A stretch of DNA of 64,000 nucleotides from contig JAXHNR010000002.1 of the NCBI GenBank assembly GCA_034520215.1, positions 656,642 to 720,641 on the forward strand, written 5' to 3'. This document shows, in pieces, positions 1 through 12,800 of the stretch. The notes below the pieces were generated by a model, which saw only the letters and a list, made by a program, of their open reading frames with translations, was not told where the DNA came from and did no database searches. The position numbers and the translations under genes were made by a program. The first letter of the stretch is position 1, and each line of letters begins with the position of its first letter. Origin of the DNA: Candidatus Krumholzibacteriota bacterium (GTDB lineage Bacteria; Krumholzibacteriota; Krumholzibacteriia; Krumholzibacteriales; WJIX01).

Positions 1-1895
<1,895 letters not shown>

Positions 1896-1896
1896 T

Positions 1897-3504
1897 CTAC
1901 TCCAGGACGGAGAATCTTGCTCTTTTATGAATCGTCTCTCTCGTCTGCCTGTCCATTACGCTGACTGTGAGTTCAAACGTTCCGTTCCAGAGATTATCCG
2001 TGGCGATCTCGAGTCTCTGTATCTGTTTTGACCCTTTCCCTTTTCTCTCGAATTTGGAGGAGATGGCAGTAGGCACTTCTTCCAGTATAGGACCTTTCCG
2101 TCTTTTGCCGAGCGGAGTTATTTTATAATCCACTGAATAGAATGCCAGATCATCACTGTTTGTCTCCAGGCCGTAAATTTCGAAATAAAATGTAAGCGGG
2201 TAAGGGATTCTGTACGCGTGCAGCGGGTGTGGAATGATCTGCAAGCCGCCCCTTGTGAATTTTGTCTGATTATTCGCTTTTCTGATAACGGAGGCCAGCT
2301 GGATATCACTCATAGCCAGACGGTTGTCCATCGGGTCTATTTGAGCAGTTGTGTTGTAGACGCCCCTGTGGTCTGATGAAGTGTCTTTTGCCTCCAGGCC
2401 GATTCGATAATAGCCCGGGTTTAGACTCATAACGATTTGTCCGGGAAGATGCCCGGGCCCCGAGAATTTACTGAGTCCGGGTTGAGCTACCCTTATTGTG
2501 TCATGCCCGGAGCTGACCTTTTTCATATTTATATCTCTGACAAGAGCGCTGAGCAGGACTTCACCCCTCAATTCCCCCTCCTTCTTTATGAAGCGTATCT
2601 CACTGGAAGGAATTTCAAAGTTTATTTTAGTTTCTACGGAATTTGCTCCGTCTTTAAATTTTGTTATATCGAAATAGACGGGAAGCTTTTCCTGATTTAC
2701 TTCGAAAGAGTAGATTGTAGGGTTGTCCTGAAGATATTTATAAAAATTACGTTTTGATTTGATCATTTTGCGATTTTCAATCGCCGCGATAAGATCCCTT
2801 GCTTTCTTAGCCCTGATATCCTGATCGGCTATATAGTCAATATCGTCCGGATTAAATTCAATTACATTAATTACATCTTCCGGTCTTGTGAACATCAATT
2901 CCTCAATACTCCTGAGGTTGTAAAATTGTTTCATCCTTCGCAGTCTGTCCAGGGTTTGTCTGGAGCTTTCTCCGTAATGCTCGATGGCGTAAATGAACAC
3001 GCCGTTGAGGTTGAAATTCTGAAAGGGAATCAACATATCCAGTTTCTTGTAATACCATATTTCGCCGGGAGGGGTCATTCTATAGAATCCCACCTCCCCG
3101 GGTACTTTTGTTCTGCTCGAGGGCATTCCGAACCGTATTAATGTTTCCCCTCTCTTATCCCAGCCCGGCGGTTTCTCCATTCCGAAAAGCTTTCCGGCCA
3201 GTTTGACTCTGGCTTCATGTTCTATTTTACGTTCGTTTTTTTCAGTTGTGGGAGTAGGATCTTTGTATATCCAGAATTTCTTCCTCCACTTTGTTCTGCC
3301 CGCGACACTTTCCATAGAGAGGAATTCTTTCTTCTGGTATTTATTAAATAAATACTGGAGGCCGTAGTAGATTTTTTTCTCGAACGGCGCGAGGCGTTCT
3401 ATCAATTTGTTTTCTCCGTCGAAATCTTCGGCGGCCGCGGTATTAGAGGTGAGAATAGAGAGTAAAATCACGGCCGCGGCTATTATGAAATTTTTCTGCT
3501 TCAT
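1897..3504 (-). CDS. GWxTD-domain secreted protein
   Basis: This is a protein of about 535 residues with an N-terminal signal peptide (basic MKQKN, hydrophobic stretch, then an alanine-rich cleavage region). I chose the ATG at 3504 because GGTAAGGAT precedes it at good spacing; an upstream in-frame start at 3609 would bury the signal peptide. Around residues 110-150 it has GWDKRGETLIRFG and GEIWYY, which match the outline of the GWxTD domain (normally GW-x-T-D-RG...RYG, then EIWxY), although the T-D pair is replaced. The C-terminal half looks like beta-rich Ig-like domains. GWxTD proteins are typical of FCB-group bacteria and of unknown function; a surface or envelope role is inference. A structured repeat lies upstream. 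Confidence 0.75.
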   Translation of the reverse strand: MKQKNFIIAAAVILLSILTSNTAAAEDFDGENKLIERLAPFEKKIYYGLQYLFNKYQKKEFLSMESVAGRTKWRKKFWIYKDPTPTTEKNERKIEHEARVKLAGKLFGMEKPPGWDKRGETLIRFGMPSSRTKVPGEVGFYRMTPPGEIWYYKKLDMLIPFQNFNLNGVFIYAIEHYGESSRQTLDRLRRMKQFYNLRSIEELMFTRPEDVINVIEFNPDDIDYIADQDIRAKKARDLIAAIENRKMIKSKRNFYKYLQDNPTIYSFEVNQEKLPVYFDITKFKDGANSVETKINFEIPSSEIRFIKKEGELRGEVLLSALVRDINMKKVSSGHDTIRVAQPGLSKFSGPGHLPGQIVMSLNPGYYRIGLEAKDTSSDHRGVYNTTAQIDPMDNRLAMSDIQLASVIRKANNQTKFTRGGLQIIPHPLHAYRIPYPLTFYFEIYGLETNSDDLAFYSVDYKITPLGKRRKGPILEEVPTAISSKFERKGKGSKQIQRLEIATDNLWNGTFELTVSVMDRQTRETIHKRARFSVLE

Positions 3505-3959
3505 TTTATCCTTACCATCCCGTAGTAACTGATTGGTTATAAAATATAGAATTTGAGAGAATTTTGCAAAGATATATAGCCGGATTGCCGCTGATTTCAA
3601 CATAATCATATTAAAGGGAAAAATATTTGCAGGAGTTTCCTCTGAAAATCCGGCAAGTATTTTACTAACATTGCGAGATACAATAAGTTATTAGGGTTGG
3701 TAAGTGGAATAGGGTTTTCATTGCTGATGAGTGCGGCTGAATGATATTTTCAAAACCCTCCGGAGGGCGAGCGGGCAAGGATTTCTGACCCGAAGGGGCA
3801 GAAAGAGCGAGCCCGAGGTGCAGAGCCAGCGATTTCCTCGCCGGGGAAATCGACAACGATTTTGAAAATATCAATCAGCCGCATACTGTTACAAATCATC
3901 GACTACCTTATAGGTTATAAAAATTGGGGAAACTCCAGGCCTTACATTTCCTGCGACGG
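3505..3959. other. Intergenic region upstream of the GWxTD gene, holding repeat copy A
   Basis: The region separates the start of the GWxTD gene (transcribed leftward) from the end of lptG. The first 190 bases are AT-rich and should hold the GWxTD promoter, but no convincing -35/-10 pair stands out. The remainder is repeat copy A, described separately. Open frames inside it are by-products of the palindromic repeat. Confidence 0.6.
3696..3937 (+). repeat. Structured intergenic repeat, copy A
   Basis: Member of a repeat family with other copies at 14076-14286, 34618-34861 and 22334-22442. A left arm at 3733-3755 is the reverse complement of a right arm at 3860-3882, with one mismatch over 23 positions. 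Between them lie three hairpins: CCCTCC-GGAGGG (3756-3767), a TTTCTG-A-CCC / GGG-CAGAAA stem with a GAAG loop, and GATTTCC...GGAAATC. A conserved tail of about 55 bases, ending GGGGAAACTCCA, follows. About 35 bases before the left arm are shared only with copy C. No coding function is apparent. It could be a non-autonomous mobile element (MITE-like) or a structured RNA. Confidence 0.85.
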
Positions 3960-5039
3960 CTATTTATTTGCTTTATAGAGCAAGAATATTCCAAGCACGA
4001 GAAATATAATGTTTCCGGCCCACGCGCCTATTAAAGGATGTATTACACCGCTCTTACCTAATGCCTGACCCAGCCTGAGTATTCCGTAGTAGGAGAAGCT
4101 GATGAGCAGAGTCAATCCAAAACCTGTAGCCATAGAAGGTTTTCTTTTACTGGCTGAAAGGGCAATGCCGATTATAGTAAATAGCAGACTTGTAAAGGGG
4201 AAACTGAATTTAAAATAAAGATCTACTCTGTATTTATTGAATGATCCTCCCTGGCGTTTGATTTTGTCGATATATTTTCTAAGCTGAACGAAATTCATTT
4301 CTTCGGGTTCCATTTCTTCCTTTTTCAGGTCGTTCGGTTTTACATCGAGCTTGGGCATCGGCAGGCGGCTAAATTGCTTTGTCGTTTCCTCATTACCTGA
4401 GAACGATCTTAAAACCCCGTCTATGAATATCCATTCTGATCCGTTCCAGAATCCTTTCTTGGCGTCTATCCTGGTTTTCAAATGCGGACCGTCATATTCC
4501 TGAACAATCAAATTTGTGAGGGCTTTCATTTTAGTGTCGTATTTTTCAGCGTAGTATGTCATTCCGTTTTTACCCTGATAATGAATATTGTTTTTGAATC
4601 TTGAAGAGCTTCTGTTTTTACTTTTTTGTATGTCAACGCGCATTATCTCTTCGGCTCTGTGGTTTGACCGGGGCACGACAATTTCATTAAAAGCTATTGA
4701 AGAAACAGATATCAAGAATGCCGATATTAGTAGCGGCATTGCTAATCTTATAAGCGGAATACCTGAGGAAATAAGAGCTGTCAGTTCATTGTCCCGCGAT
4801 ATTTTTCCAAGTGAAAAGACCGTACCGAGAAGAACCGCCACGGGCAGAACGAGCAGGATTATCCACGGCGCTTCAAAAAAGTAATAAGAGACTATTTGTA
4901 TAATACTGGCATTGTGATCGATGAATTCGTCAATTTTCTCATTGAAATCAACAGTTATGTAGATAATCGTAAAGGCCAGTAGACCCAGAAAGATATTTTT
5001 CCAGAATGATGACAGAATATATTTGTCATGAATTTTCAT
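3960..5039 (-). CDS. lptG: LPS export permease of the LptF/LptG (YjgP/YjgQ) family, second gene
   Basis: A 359-residue inner-membrane protein with the YjgP/YjgQ layout: hydrophobic segments near residues 15-35, 55-78 and 98-120, a periplasmic jellyroll-like middle domain, and three more membrane segments after about residue 270. LptF and LptG form the permease of the LptB2FG ABC transporter, which extracts lipopolysaccharide from the inner membrane and passes it to LptC/LptA. It follows the other family member by 46 bases on the minus strand, the usual lptF-lptG order. The name lptG rests on that order as much as on sequence, since the two subunits are paralogous. No lptB, lptC or lptA lies in the window. 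Confidence 0.88.
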   Translation of the reverse strand: MKIHDKYILSSFWKNIFLGLLAFTIIYITVDFNEKIDEFIDHNASIIQIVSYYFFEAPWIILLVLPVAVLLGTVFSLGKISRDNELTALISSGIPLIRLAMPLLISAFLISVSSIAFNEIVVPRSNHRAEEIMRVDIQKSKNRSSSRFKNNIHYQGKNGMTYYAEKYDTKMKALTNLIVQEYDGPHLKTRIDAKKGFWNGSEWIFIDGVLRSFSGNEETTKQFSRLPMPKLDVKPNDLKKEEMEPEEMNFVQLRKYIDKIKRQGGSFNKYRVDLYFKFSFPFTSLLFTIIGIALSASKRKPSMATGFGLTLLISFSYYGILRLGQALGKSGVIHPLIGAWAGNIIFLVLGIFLLYKANK

Positions 5040-5085
5040 TGTTATTATTCCAGTTTATGGATATTGGACACAGCGTAAATCAAAA

Positions 5086-6504
5086 TTATAATATAGCTTT
5101 TTCCCTCTTTTTACGCCACTGTTTCAGAAGATTGATCTTTGCCCAGTTGATGGTTTTTGCTTCATTTACAACCATATGAATAAGCCCTATTGACATCGCG
5201 GTGAAAATAATATTCGGAAGCCACATTGCCAGCCAGGGGGCAAGGTGCTGCCTGTCGGCGAGTTTTTCCCCCCCAATCAAGAAAATGTAGTATATTACAA
5301 AGAACAGTAAACTGAATCCAATAGCCATTGTTATACCCTTTTTCCCCGATAAAAGGGCCAGGGGAGCGCCGATGAGAATGAAAATCGTGCAGCTGAAGGC
5401 AATAGAGTATTTCTTGTGTATTTCAACTTTATAACGCGCAATCTGGCTCCGTTTTGCTTCCATAATCTTGATTTCATTCTTTATTTTCTTTAGAATCTTC
5501 TGGATTGATCCAATCGTCTCGGAGCGGTTTTCTGTATCAGACCCGGAGTATATTTCAGTGCCTCTAACCCTTTTTGAAATATCAGTTGAGGCTGAGTCTG
5601 ATCCTTGCGTAAAGATACTGTTAAATGTATTCTGGATAGGTGTCAGCGCTGTTTTGTTCATTCTTGTCAGACTTCTGTTGATCTCTGTGTTTATTTCTCT
5701 TATCCTCGCTTTCATCATAGCTATATTCATTTCTCTGTCGCCGCGGTAATTTCGTTTCGTTCTGTTGAGATCTCTATCTGAATCCTGAATGCTGAGAGTA
5801 TAATGTTCGAAATGAGTCTTACGGTATGTAGATACATCATCCGGATTGGGCATTTTGTGTATTTCTCCGTTTTCGAGCTCGAACTGGAGTAGATTCTTTC
5901 TCTTGATATATTTCATCTTCCCCTTTTCAGCGACAGTTATAATGGGGATTCCTTCCTTGTTCAACTGGAATATCTGCACCCCCTTTATCAATCCGGTTTT
6001 ATCGTTCTTTTCCTGGATGAGAAGTGTGTAATCTTCAATTGATTCACAAAAAATATTTTCTTTAATATTCATAGTTGGTTTCATTTTTCCAATATCGATC
6101 ATCAAACCGAGTAATTTGTGGTTACTTTCAGGGAGTATATAATTATTGAAATATACAAGTCCTCCGGTAAGTATCAGCGAAGCTATAAGTACGGGCAAAA
6201 TTATTCTATATAGAGAAATACCGCTGGATTTCATCGCGGTTATTTCATTATCTGAGGCTAGCTGTCCGAATGCCATCAAGGTAGCCGGCATGACCGACAT
6301 TGGTATAATTAATGCGAACATATGTCCTAAACTGAGTATGAAGAACTCCATCGCTACCAGGAAATTAATCCCTTTGCCGATGAACAGATCGAGATAACGG
6401 TAGAGGAAGTCCATTATGAAGATAAAGGTGATTATAGAAAATCCGAAGAGGTATGGAACGATATGGTTTTTAAGCACGTATTTGTCTATTGTATTCATTT
6501 TCAT
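5086..6504 (-). CDS. lptF: LPS export permease of the LptF/LptG (YjgP/YjgQ) family, first gene
   Basis: A 472-residue paralogue of its neighbour. It starts MNTIDKYVLKNHIVPYLFG, a typical YjgP amphipathic entry helix, has three N-terminal membrane segments (to about residue 122), a periplasmic domain, and three C-terminal membrane segments from about residue 375 that include the usual glycine- and alanine-rich packing. Between roughly residues 250 and 345 there is a polar insertion rich in K, R, E, S and T that its partner lacks and that is long for the family; it probably lengthens the periplasmic coil. Two in-frame ATG codons (6504 and 6498) are possible starts and neither has a strong ribosome site. 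It is divergently oriented to the sprA-like gene. Confidence 0.87.
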   Translation of the reverse strand: MKMNTIDKYVLKNHIVPYLFGFSIITFIFIMDFLYRYLDLFIGKGINFLVAMEFFILSLGHMFALIIPMSVMPATLMAFGQLASDNEITAMKSSGISLYRIILPVLIASLILTGGLVYFNNYILPESNHKLLGLMIDIGKMKPTMNIKENIFCESIEDYTLLIQEKNDKTGLIKGVQIFQLNKEGIPIITVAEKGKMKYIKRKNLLQFELENGEIHKMPNPDDVSTYRKTHFEHYTLSIQDSDRDLNRTKRNYRGDREMNIAMMKARIREINTEINRSLTRMNKTALTPIQNTFNSIFTQGSDSASTDISKRVRGTEIYSGSDTENRSETIGSIQKILKKIKNEIKIMEAKRSQIARYKVEIHKKYSIAFSCTIFILIGAPLALLSGKKGITMAIGFSLLFFVIYYIFLIGGEKLADRQHLAPWLAMWLPNIIFTAMSIGLIHMVVNEAKTINWAKINLLKQWRKKREKAIL

Positions 6505-6840
6505 ACAGTTACACGGTTTAGTAAAAAGCTGTTAATTTTTGTTTGTGAAAATTGATAAAGGGGTTTGAACGGTATAGACGACCCCCTTTTCAATGATAAA
6601 ATAAGACCGCCTCTGGGTGTCCATTTTCCACATTGCCGTGACTTGGTCAGTCGGCGAGGGTGAAAATAGTGTGTATATTTTTGTGGACAGCACAGGGGTA
6701 ATCTGTATTCATTTATGGACACTGTATCGCCTGCCTTTGATTGTGGGTATGTCCATGGTAATTAGTATAGTAAATGTAATTTAACATAATTAGTTCCCGG
6801 GATGTAGCTTTTTCTGAACGATTTCGTCTGAGAGTATAAA
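6505..6840. other. Divergent intergenic region between lptF and the sprA-like gene
   Basis: These 336 bases must hold the promoters of two outward-facing transcription units, lptF-lptG leftward and the sprA-like gene rightward. The sequence is of mixed composition with short A/T runs near 6760-6800, including TATAGT, which could be a -10 element for the rightward unit, but I cannot pair it with a clear -35. I see no gene, repeat or strong hairpin. Confidence 0.5.
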
Positions 6841-9800
6841 TTGATTGTTATCGATAAATTCAAAATTCATTATCGAACAAAAAACAGATTTGTCCCCGCC
6901 TGGATTCTCACCGTTTCTTTTATCCTGCTTTTTATCTGTCCCTATGAGCTTACGGCACAATCGCTGGAAGTGGATTTGCTCGAAATGCGTGAAAAGACCG
7001 AAGTTTATTTACACGAAATTGAGAAGGGAGAATTGCCCCTTGATTACATGAAACTCGGACTCAGCAGGAGAAGATCATTTATTAAAGAAGCCGAAGAACC
7101 CACAAAACTGATCAGAGAATATGATGAAGGGACCGGGCTGTTCTTTGAGTTCAGCGTTCCTAATGACTATTCCTTTATCAGCAGAGAGAGGAGAAAAAGG
7201 GGATTTATTTATTATTCTCAGAGAGATATGAAAATTCCGGGGATCGATATTAATATCTATTCACTGAAGGAAAGAGCTGAATATTTGGGAGATAGGGCTT
7301 TCCGTGAGGTTTGGAAAGAGAATATTCTATACAATCTCGGTATAGACAGAGAAGAAAGTCATAAAAGCGGAATGCTGGATATTGATATACCAATCGATCT
7401 TCCTAAACAGATAGAGTGGTTTATTGGCGAAGGTGAAGAGACGAATCTCTCTATTTCAGGAAGGGAAGAGATTACAATTGGAGGTGATTCGAGATGGTGC
7501 AGCAACTGTCCTCGAACCGAAGGTATGCCGGAACCGCAGAAATTCCCCGACCTTGATATGCAGCAGAAATTGTCAGTCAATCTTCATGGAACTATCGGAG
7601 AGAAGATAAGAGTCGCGATAAACCATTCGAGTCAGGGGGATGGAATGCAGTCTGTCAATCAGGTAAGAGTGCATTATCAGGGTTTTGAGGATGATATTAT
7701 AAAGTTGATTGAAATGGGAGACACCGACATGACTCTGCGGGGAGCCCAGATGATTCGTTATTCAGGATCCGCTAAGGGCTTGTTCGGAGTGAAGGTTAAG
7801 GGTCAGGTCGGGCCGGTGGATCTGACGCTGATCGCGAGTAAGGAAAAGGGAGAAACTGCCTCCGGCACATTTTCGTCAGGCGGAGGTCAGAGCAGTGAAA
7901 ACGTGATCGCGGATTATGGTTTTATAAAACGTCAGTTTTTCTATCTGGAAAATCCCGGCTCTGATTTTTCAAATACCGGCAGAGTTTATCCCAAAATAGA
8001 CGCTGAAGACAGTCTGGAAGTCTTTATCGAACTAAACCCGGCCGTTGAATGGACCGGGGACGAACCGAGATGTTACCTCGAAGCTTATCCCGATTCGGGC
8101 AATGACGGAATCGATACAACAGTTACGGCCTGGGGTTCCTGGTACAGGGTGCTCACTGAAGGCGAGGATTATCAACTGATTCAGGATTATTACAATGAAG
8201 ATGAAGGGATAAAATATATGGGGATATATCTAAACCGTCCCCTTCCGAACGATAAGGCTCTTGCTGTCAGATATATTAATAACGAGGGCGATACAATAGG
8301 CGATTACGGAGCCGGCTTTGAAAATTACGGAGGAGACAGGCCCCCGGATGATCATTTAACTTTTAAAGCGGAGTTAATTTGCCCGCAAAAAGCTGATTTC
8401 AGTCCCGCACAATCGGACTTTCCTTCTACCTGGAACATGATGATGAGAAACATATACTCGCTTAATATGAGCAACATCAGTAAAGGAAGTCTGAAAGTAA
8501 CAATTGAAAGTGTGGAAAAAATACAGGGGAGCAGGGATATTCATGAAGAAACCCAGATCAGCTATCTCCGGATCTTCGGATTAGATCAGTACGATGTAAC
8601 GGGACAGAAAAATCCCGACGGCAGAGTGGATGACCGCCAGGGTGTTATAGATTACAGAAATGGTTTCTTAATGTTTCCCTGGGATGAACCATTCAAAACA
8701 CCTGAAGCTGTTTTAAGGAGCTATTTATCAGATTCAGTGGCGGCTGTAGTTGACACATCTCTCACCCGGAATACATCTATATACGATGATCTGATAACCC
8801 CCAATGAACCCCCGCCGCATTACTATGATATCGTAATAGAAGGTTCAAGCGGACAGAAAACGATTCGGCTTAATGCCTTTAATATAATTGAAGGCAGTGA
8901 AGTTGTTCGGATTGGAGGCGTGAAATTCTCGAAGGGGACCGATTATGAAATTGATTATATGTCGGGTATAGTAACTCTCAAGGGAGAGGCTCTCAACACA
9001 CTTCAGAGTGATCCGGGCGCTAAGATCAATATTGACTATCAGAAAGAACCCCTGGTGGGGGGAGGGAAGAGCTCTTTGATCGGGATAGGAGCGAATTACG
9101 ATATTTCCCCCGACGCGCGTCTGAACGCGGCATTTCTTTACAATTCAAGCGGCGCGAGCCGGTATAAACCGAATCTGGGTGAAGAGCCGAGCAGAAACAT
9201 GGCGGCTGATATTAACGGAAGTTTTGTCTTCAGACCTTCCTGGATGACTTCCCTGGTTAATTTATTGCCGAGAGTCGATACAGATAAGGAAAGTCAATTG
9301 AACGTTGGCGGCGAGGTGGCGCTCAGCATCCCTAACCCCAACACTAAAGGAAATGCCTATATTGATAATATGGAAGGGATAGAGGATAGTAACAGGCTTA
9401 CTTTAGTACGTAACGTATGGAAACCGGCTTCTCCTCCCCTTCATCCGGAAAACCCGAATGACACTCTTGCTCCCGTCCCTCAGGATGTCGAATTTTATTG
9501 GTATAATCCCGCGACAACCGATGAGCAGGAACATCTTGTAACAAGTAAAAAGGATCTGAATCCCCAGATCGATGACAGGGAAAATACAAGAGTAACATCA
9601 CTCTTCCTAAAGACAATTAACACGGATGGATCACCGGAAAATCAATGGAGCGGCATAATGTCAGGGTTTATGGGGGGGCTGGATCTTTCCAACGCTCAGT
9701 ATCTGGAAATTTGGGTAAATGATTTCACTGAAGATGAGGCTTTAAGAGGCGGAACTGTTCATATTGATTTCGGTGAGATAGATGAAGACTATTATTTACC

Positions 9801-12800
9801 GTATGAAAACCTGTTAAATGATGAAAACCCCTATAACTGGACAGCGATGGAAAATGATTTTGGTTTCACGGGAGACAACCAGAACCGTATTTACCCGACC
9901 GCGTTTGACGAGTCACACTATAATGAGGAAAAAGGAGTTTACGAGTGGATAAATTCGCGCGTGAAAAATTCCTTTCATGACAGTGAAGATATGAACGGCA
10001 ACAACAGACTTGACACTAAGAATAATTATTATTCACTAAAGTTTAATCTGGCCGATTCGGCTATGATCGATGTCAAAAGGGATTTTAATGGGATAGAAGG
10101 AAGTAAATCCTGGAGAATGTACCGTATCGATCTGTCAAAAGCGGAGCTGTTTGGAATGAAGCCGCGGCTGGATGCCATTGAACAAATGAGAATATGGGTT
10201 GAAAATGTAGATTCAGTACAAACGGGAGGAGATCAGCATACACTGGAACTTGCCGGTCTGAAGTTTGTGGGGAACAAATGGCGTTATGACAATATTCGTG
10301 ATCTGAAGGGGAGTATACTGCCGGTTGGTTCCGCCCCGGGGATGAGGGTGAAGGCGGGAACGATGAATAATAAAGACAACCCTTCACTTTACCAGTCGCC
10401 GTATGACGTAGAAGAGGAAGATGGGATTGATATCAGAGAACAATCTCTTACTTTTGAAGTTGAGAATTTTGCCGACAGCACATCATTTCAGTTTTCAAAA
10501 AGATTCTACGGAGACGGGAAAAACTTCGGGCAGTATAAGGGCATTGAATTCTATTATCATCTGGACAGCAAGATAGTAAGTGACCCAGCTGACAGTGTGG
10601 AGTTCTTTCTCCAGATCGCCTATGACAGTCTCAATTATTACGAAATAGGGGTTCCCATTGATTACCTCACGCCAGTCGGTTGGAATCACGTTTTCGTTAA
10701 CTTGAGTGACCTGACGAATTTGAAGATCGGCGCGTCCGGCAATTTTGTGGAAGGACTGATTGAGGACAGCCGTTCAACAGGAAAGAAATACTGGGGCAGA
10801 CTGAAGGGAAAACCTTCTTTATTCAAAGTCCGTCGTTTTTATGTGGGGCTCAGAAATAGAACAGACGAAGTAATTACGGAAACAAGGTTTATGCTGAACG
10901 ATATAACTTTAACTGATGTGCGGAAAGATATTGATTTTGCCGCCAGAACCACTTTTTCTGCCAATCTGGGGGGCGGCATTTTCTCCTTGAATGGTAATTG
11001 GGAGAGGAGCGGGCCTGAATTCCGCTCCCTGCAGCAGAAGAGGGGAAGTGGAGTCAGCAGAACATCTCTGTCTTTATCAGGAAACAGTAAGCTGGAGCAT
11101 TTTATTCCCACGGGAGGATTTAATATTCCGGTGTCCTTACGTTATAACAGCAGGGTCTCAAAGCCTAAATATATGACTCAGAGCGATGTGGAAATTACCG
11201 ATGATTCTGTACGTGACAGCCTTGTGAGTGCTTCGAAAAGTTATGGGTTTAATTTGAAACTCAGCAGGAACGGGTCTTCGAATTTCATTATGAAACATTT
11301 CTTCGATAATTTGAATTTGGGTTATAATTATTCTAAAAAATCGAGCTACACACCAATCTCAAGTGATACATCCTGGTCTATGAGCGGGACGATGAATTAT
11401 AGTCTTCAGTTCGGGAAAGATAGAACGGTCGACTTATTCGGGTTAAAATGGCGTTACTGGCTTACTAACATATCAATAAATTCAAGGGCAAGCAGAGTCA
11501 CGCGTAATTCCTATTCAGAGTCGGGCAGAAGACCCTCTACTTACGATTGTGATTGGTCTAATGATCTTTCAATGTCCTATGATCCCTTCGAGTCAGTAAA
11601 AATAGGTTACCAGAGGAGTGAAAGCCGTGATATGGGCGTGGATCATGATTTTCACGGCGTCCCTATCGGGATGCTGAGAAATTTCAATCAGAGTATGTCG
11701 ATTGATTTCAGACCTAGAAACAAAATCCCCATTCTCTCCGAGTTCAGTCCCTCGTTTCAGTACAAGACCGGTTATTCGGAAAACCTCAGCGGTGTAAGAA
11801 GAGCCGGGGACCCTCCCGGAACGAGGAATGTCACCTCTAATAGATCGATAAATATCAATCTGGATTTTGATGTCGGCAGTTACGCAAATGATTTCAAAGG
11901 ATATATTGAGCATTTCGGCGAGAAGGAAGAAAAGAAGAAGATTGTCGAATCTGAAGAGAAGGATGAAGAAAAAAGTAAAGTGGATTTTATTATTTTGATA
12001 GAGGAGAAATATCTAAGAAGAAATTTGACTGAGGAGGAAAGGAGATTTTTATTTGAGTTCGACACTTTCCCCGTAGAAACTGATTCAGAAACAGACTATC
12101 TGAAACTTCTTCCAATAACCAGGCGGAATTCCAGCGGGGGGGTGGAGAGGAAAGATGAATCCGTGTCCGAACCGGGCAAGAGTGAAGAAGAGGAAGGTGA
12201 AAATAAGGATAAACTAATCATAGTAAAGAAATTTCTCGGTCTGATTGGAAGAGTAAGTCCCGTTAACGCCAGGCTCGATCTAACAAAAAGAACTTCCTAC
12301 CAGCATCTTTATGAGCGCGCGGCGGTTGGTTATCAATTGGGAATAACCGATTACAGCGGAGCTTTGGGAAGTGACGGGGAGGAAGAAAAAGTTCCGGTAT
12401 CATTGACAAACAGGCTTTCTCTGAATATGGACACAAAGGTTGAAGTAACTTCTGATGTAAATCTTGATATAGGGTACCGTCTAACCGGCGATTTCAAAGA
12501 AACAAACGGCCGGGAGAGAGAGACCACGGATCTACTGTGGCCGAAGATCGGCGTCAGCTGGACAGGCCTCGAAAAATGGGGGATTATAGAGAAATTTATA
12601 GAATCCAGCATGCTTAACGTAAATTTTACACGCAGGTTTTCAGTTAGTGAAACCTATGAAAAGACATCTTATAAGGTTTCTCCAAACTGGACTCTCATGT
12701 GGAAAAACAGTCTTTATTCAACGATATCGATGAGTTATTCCCAGGAAAACAGGAATGTGAAAAATCAGGAGATGTGGGATAGAACATGGGCAGCCAGCAT

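Noticed and set aside
3665-3874. Short minus-strand frames in the repeat copies (also near 14027-14251 and 34605-34823) that encode similar peptides
   Set aside because: They follow from the shared repeat sequence. They lack good ribosome sites, differ in frame and ends among copies, and the conserved feature is base pairing rather than codons.
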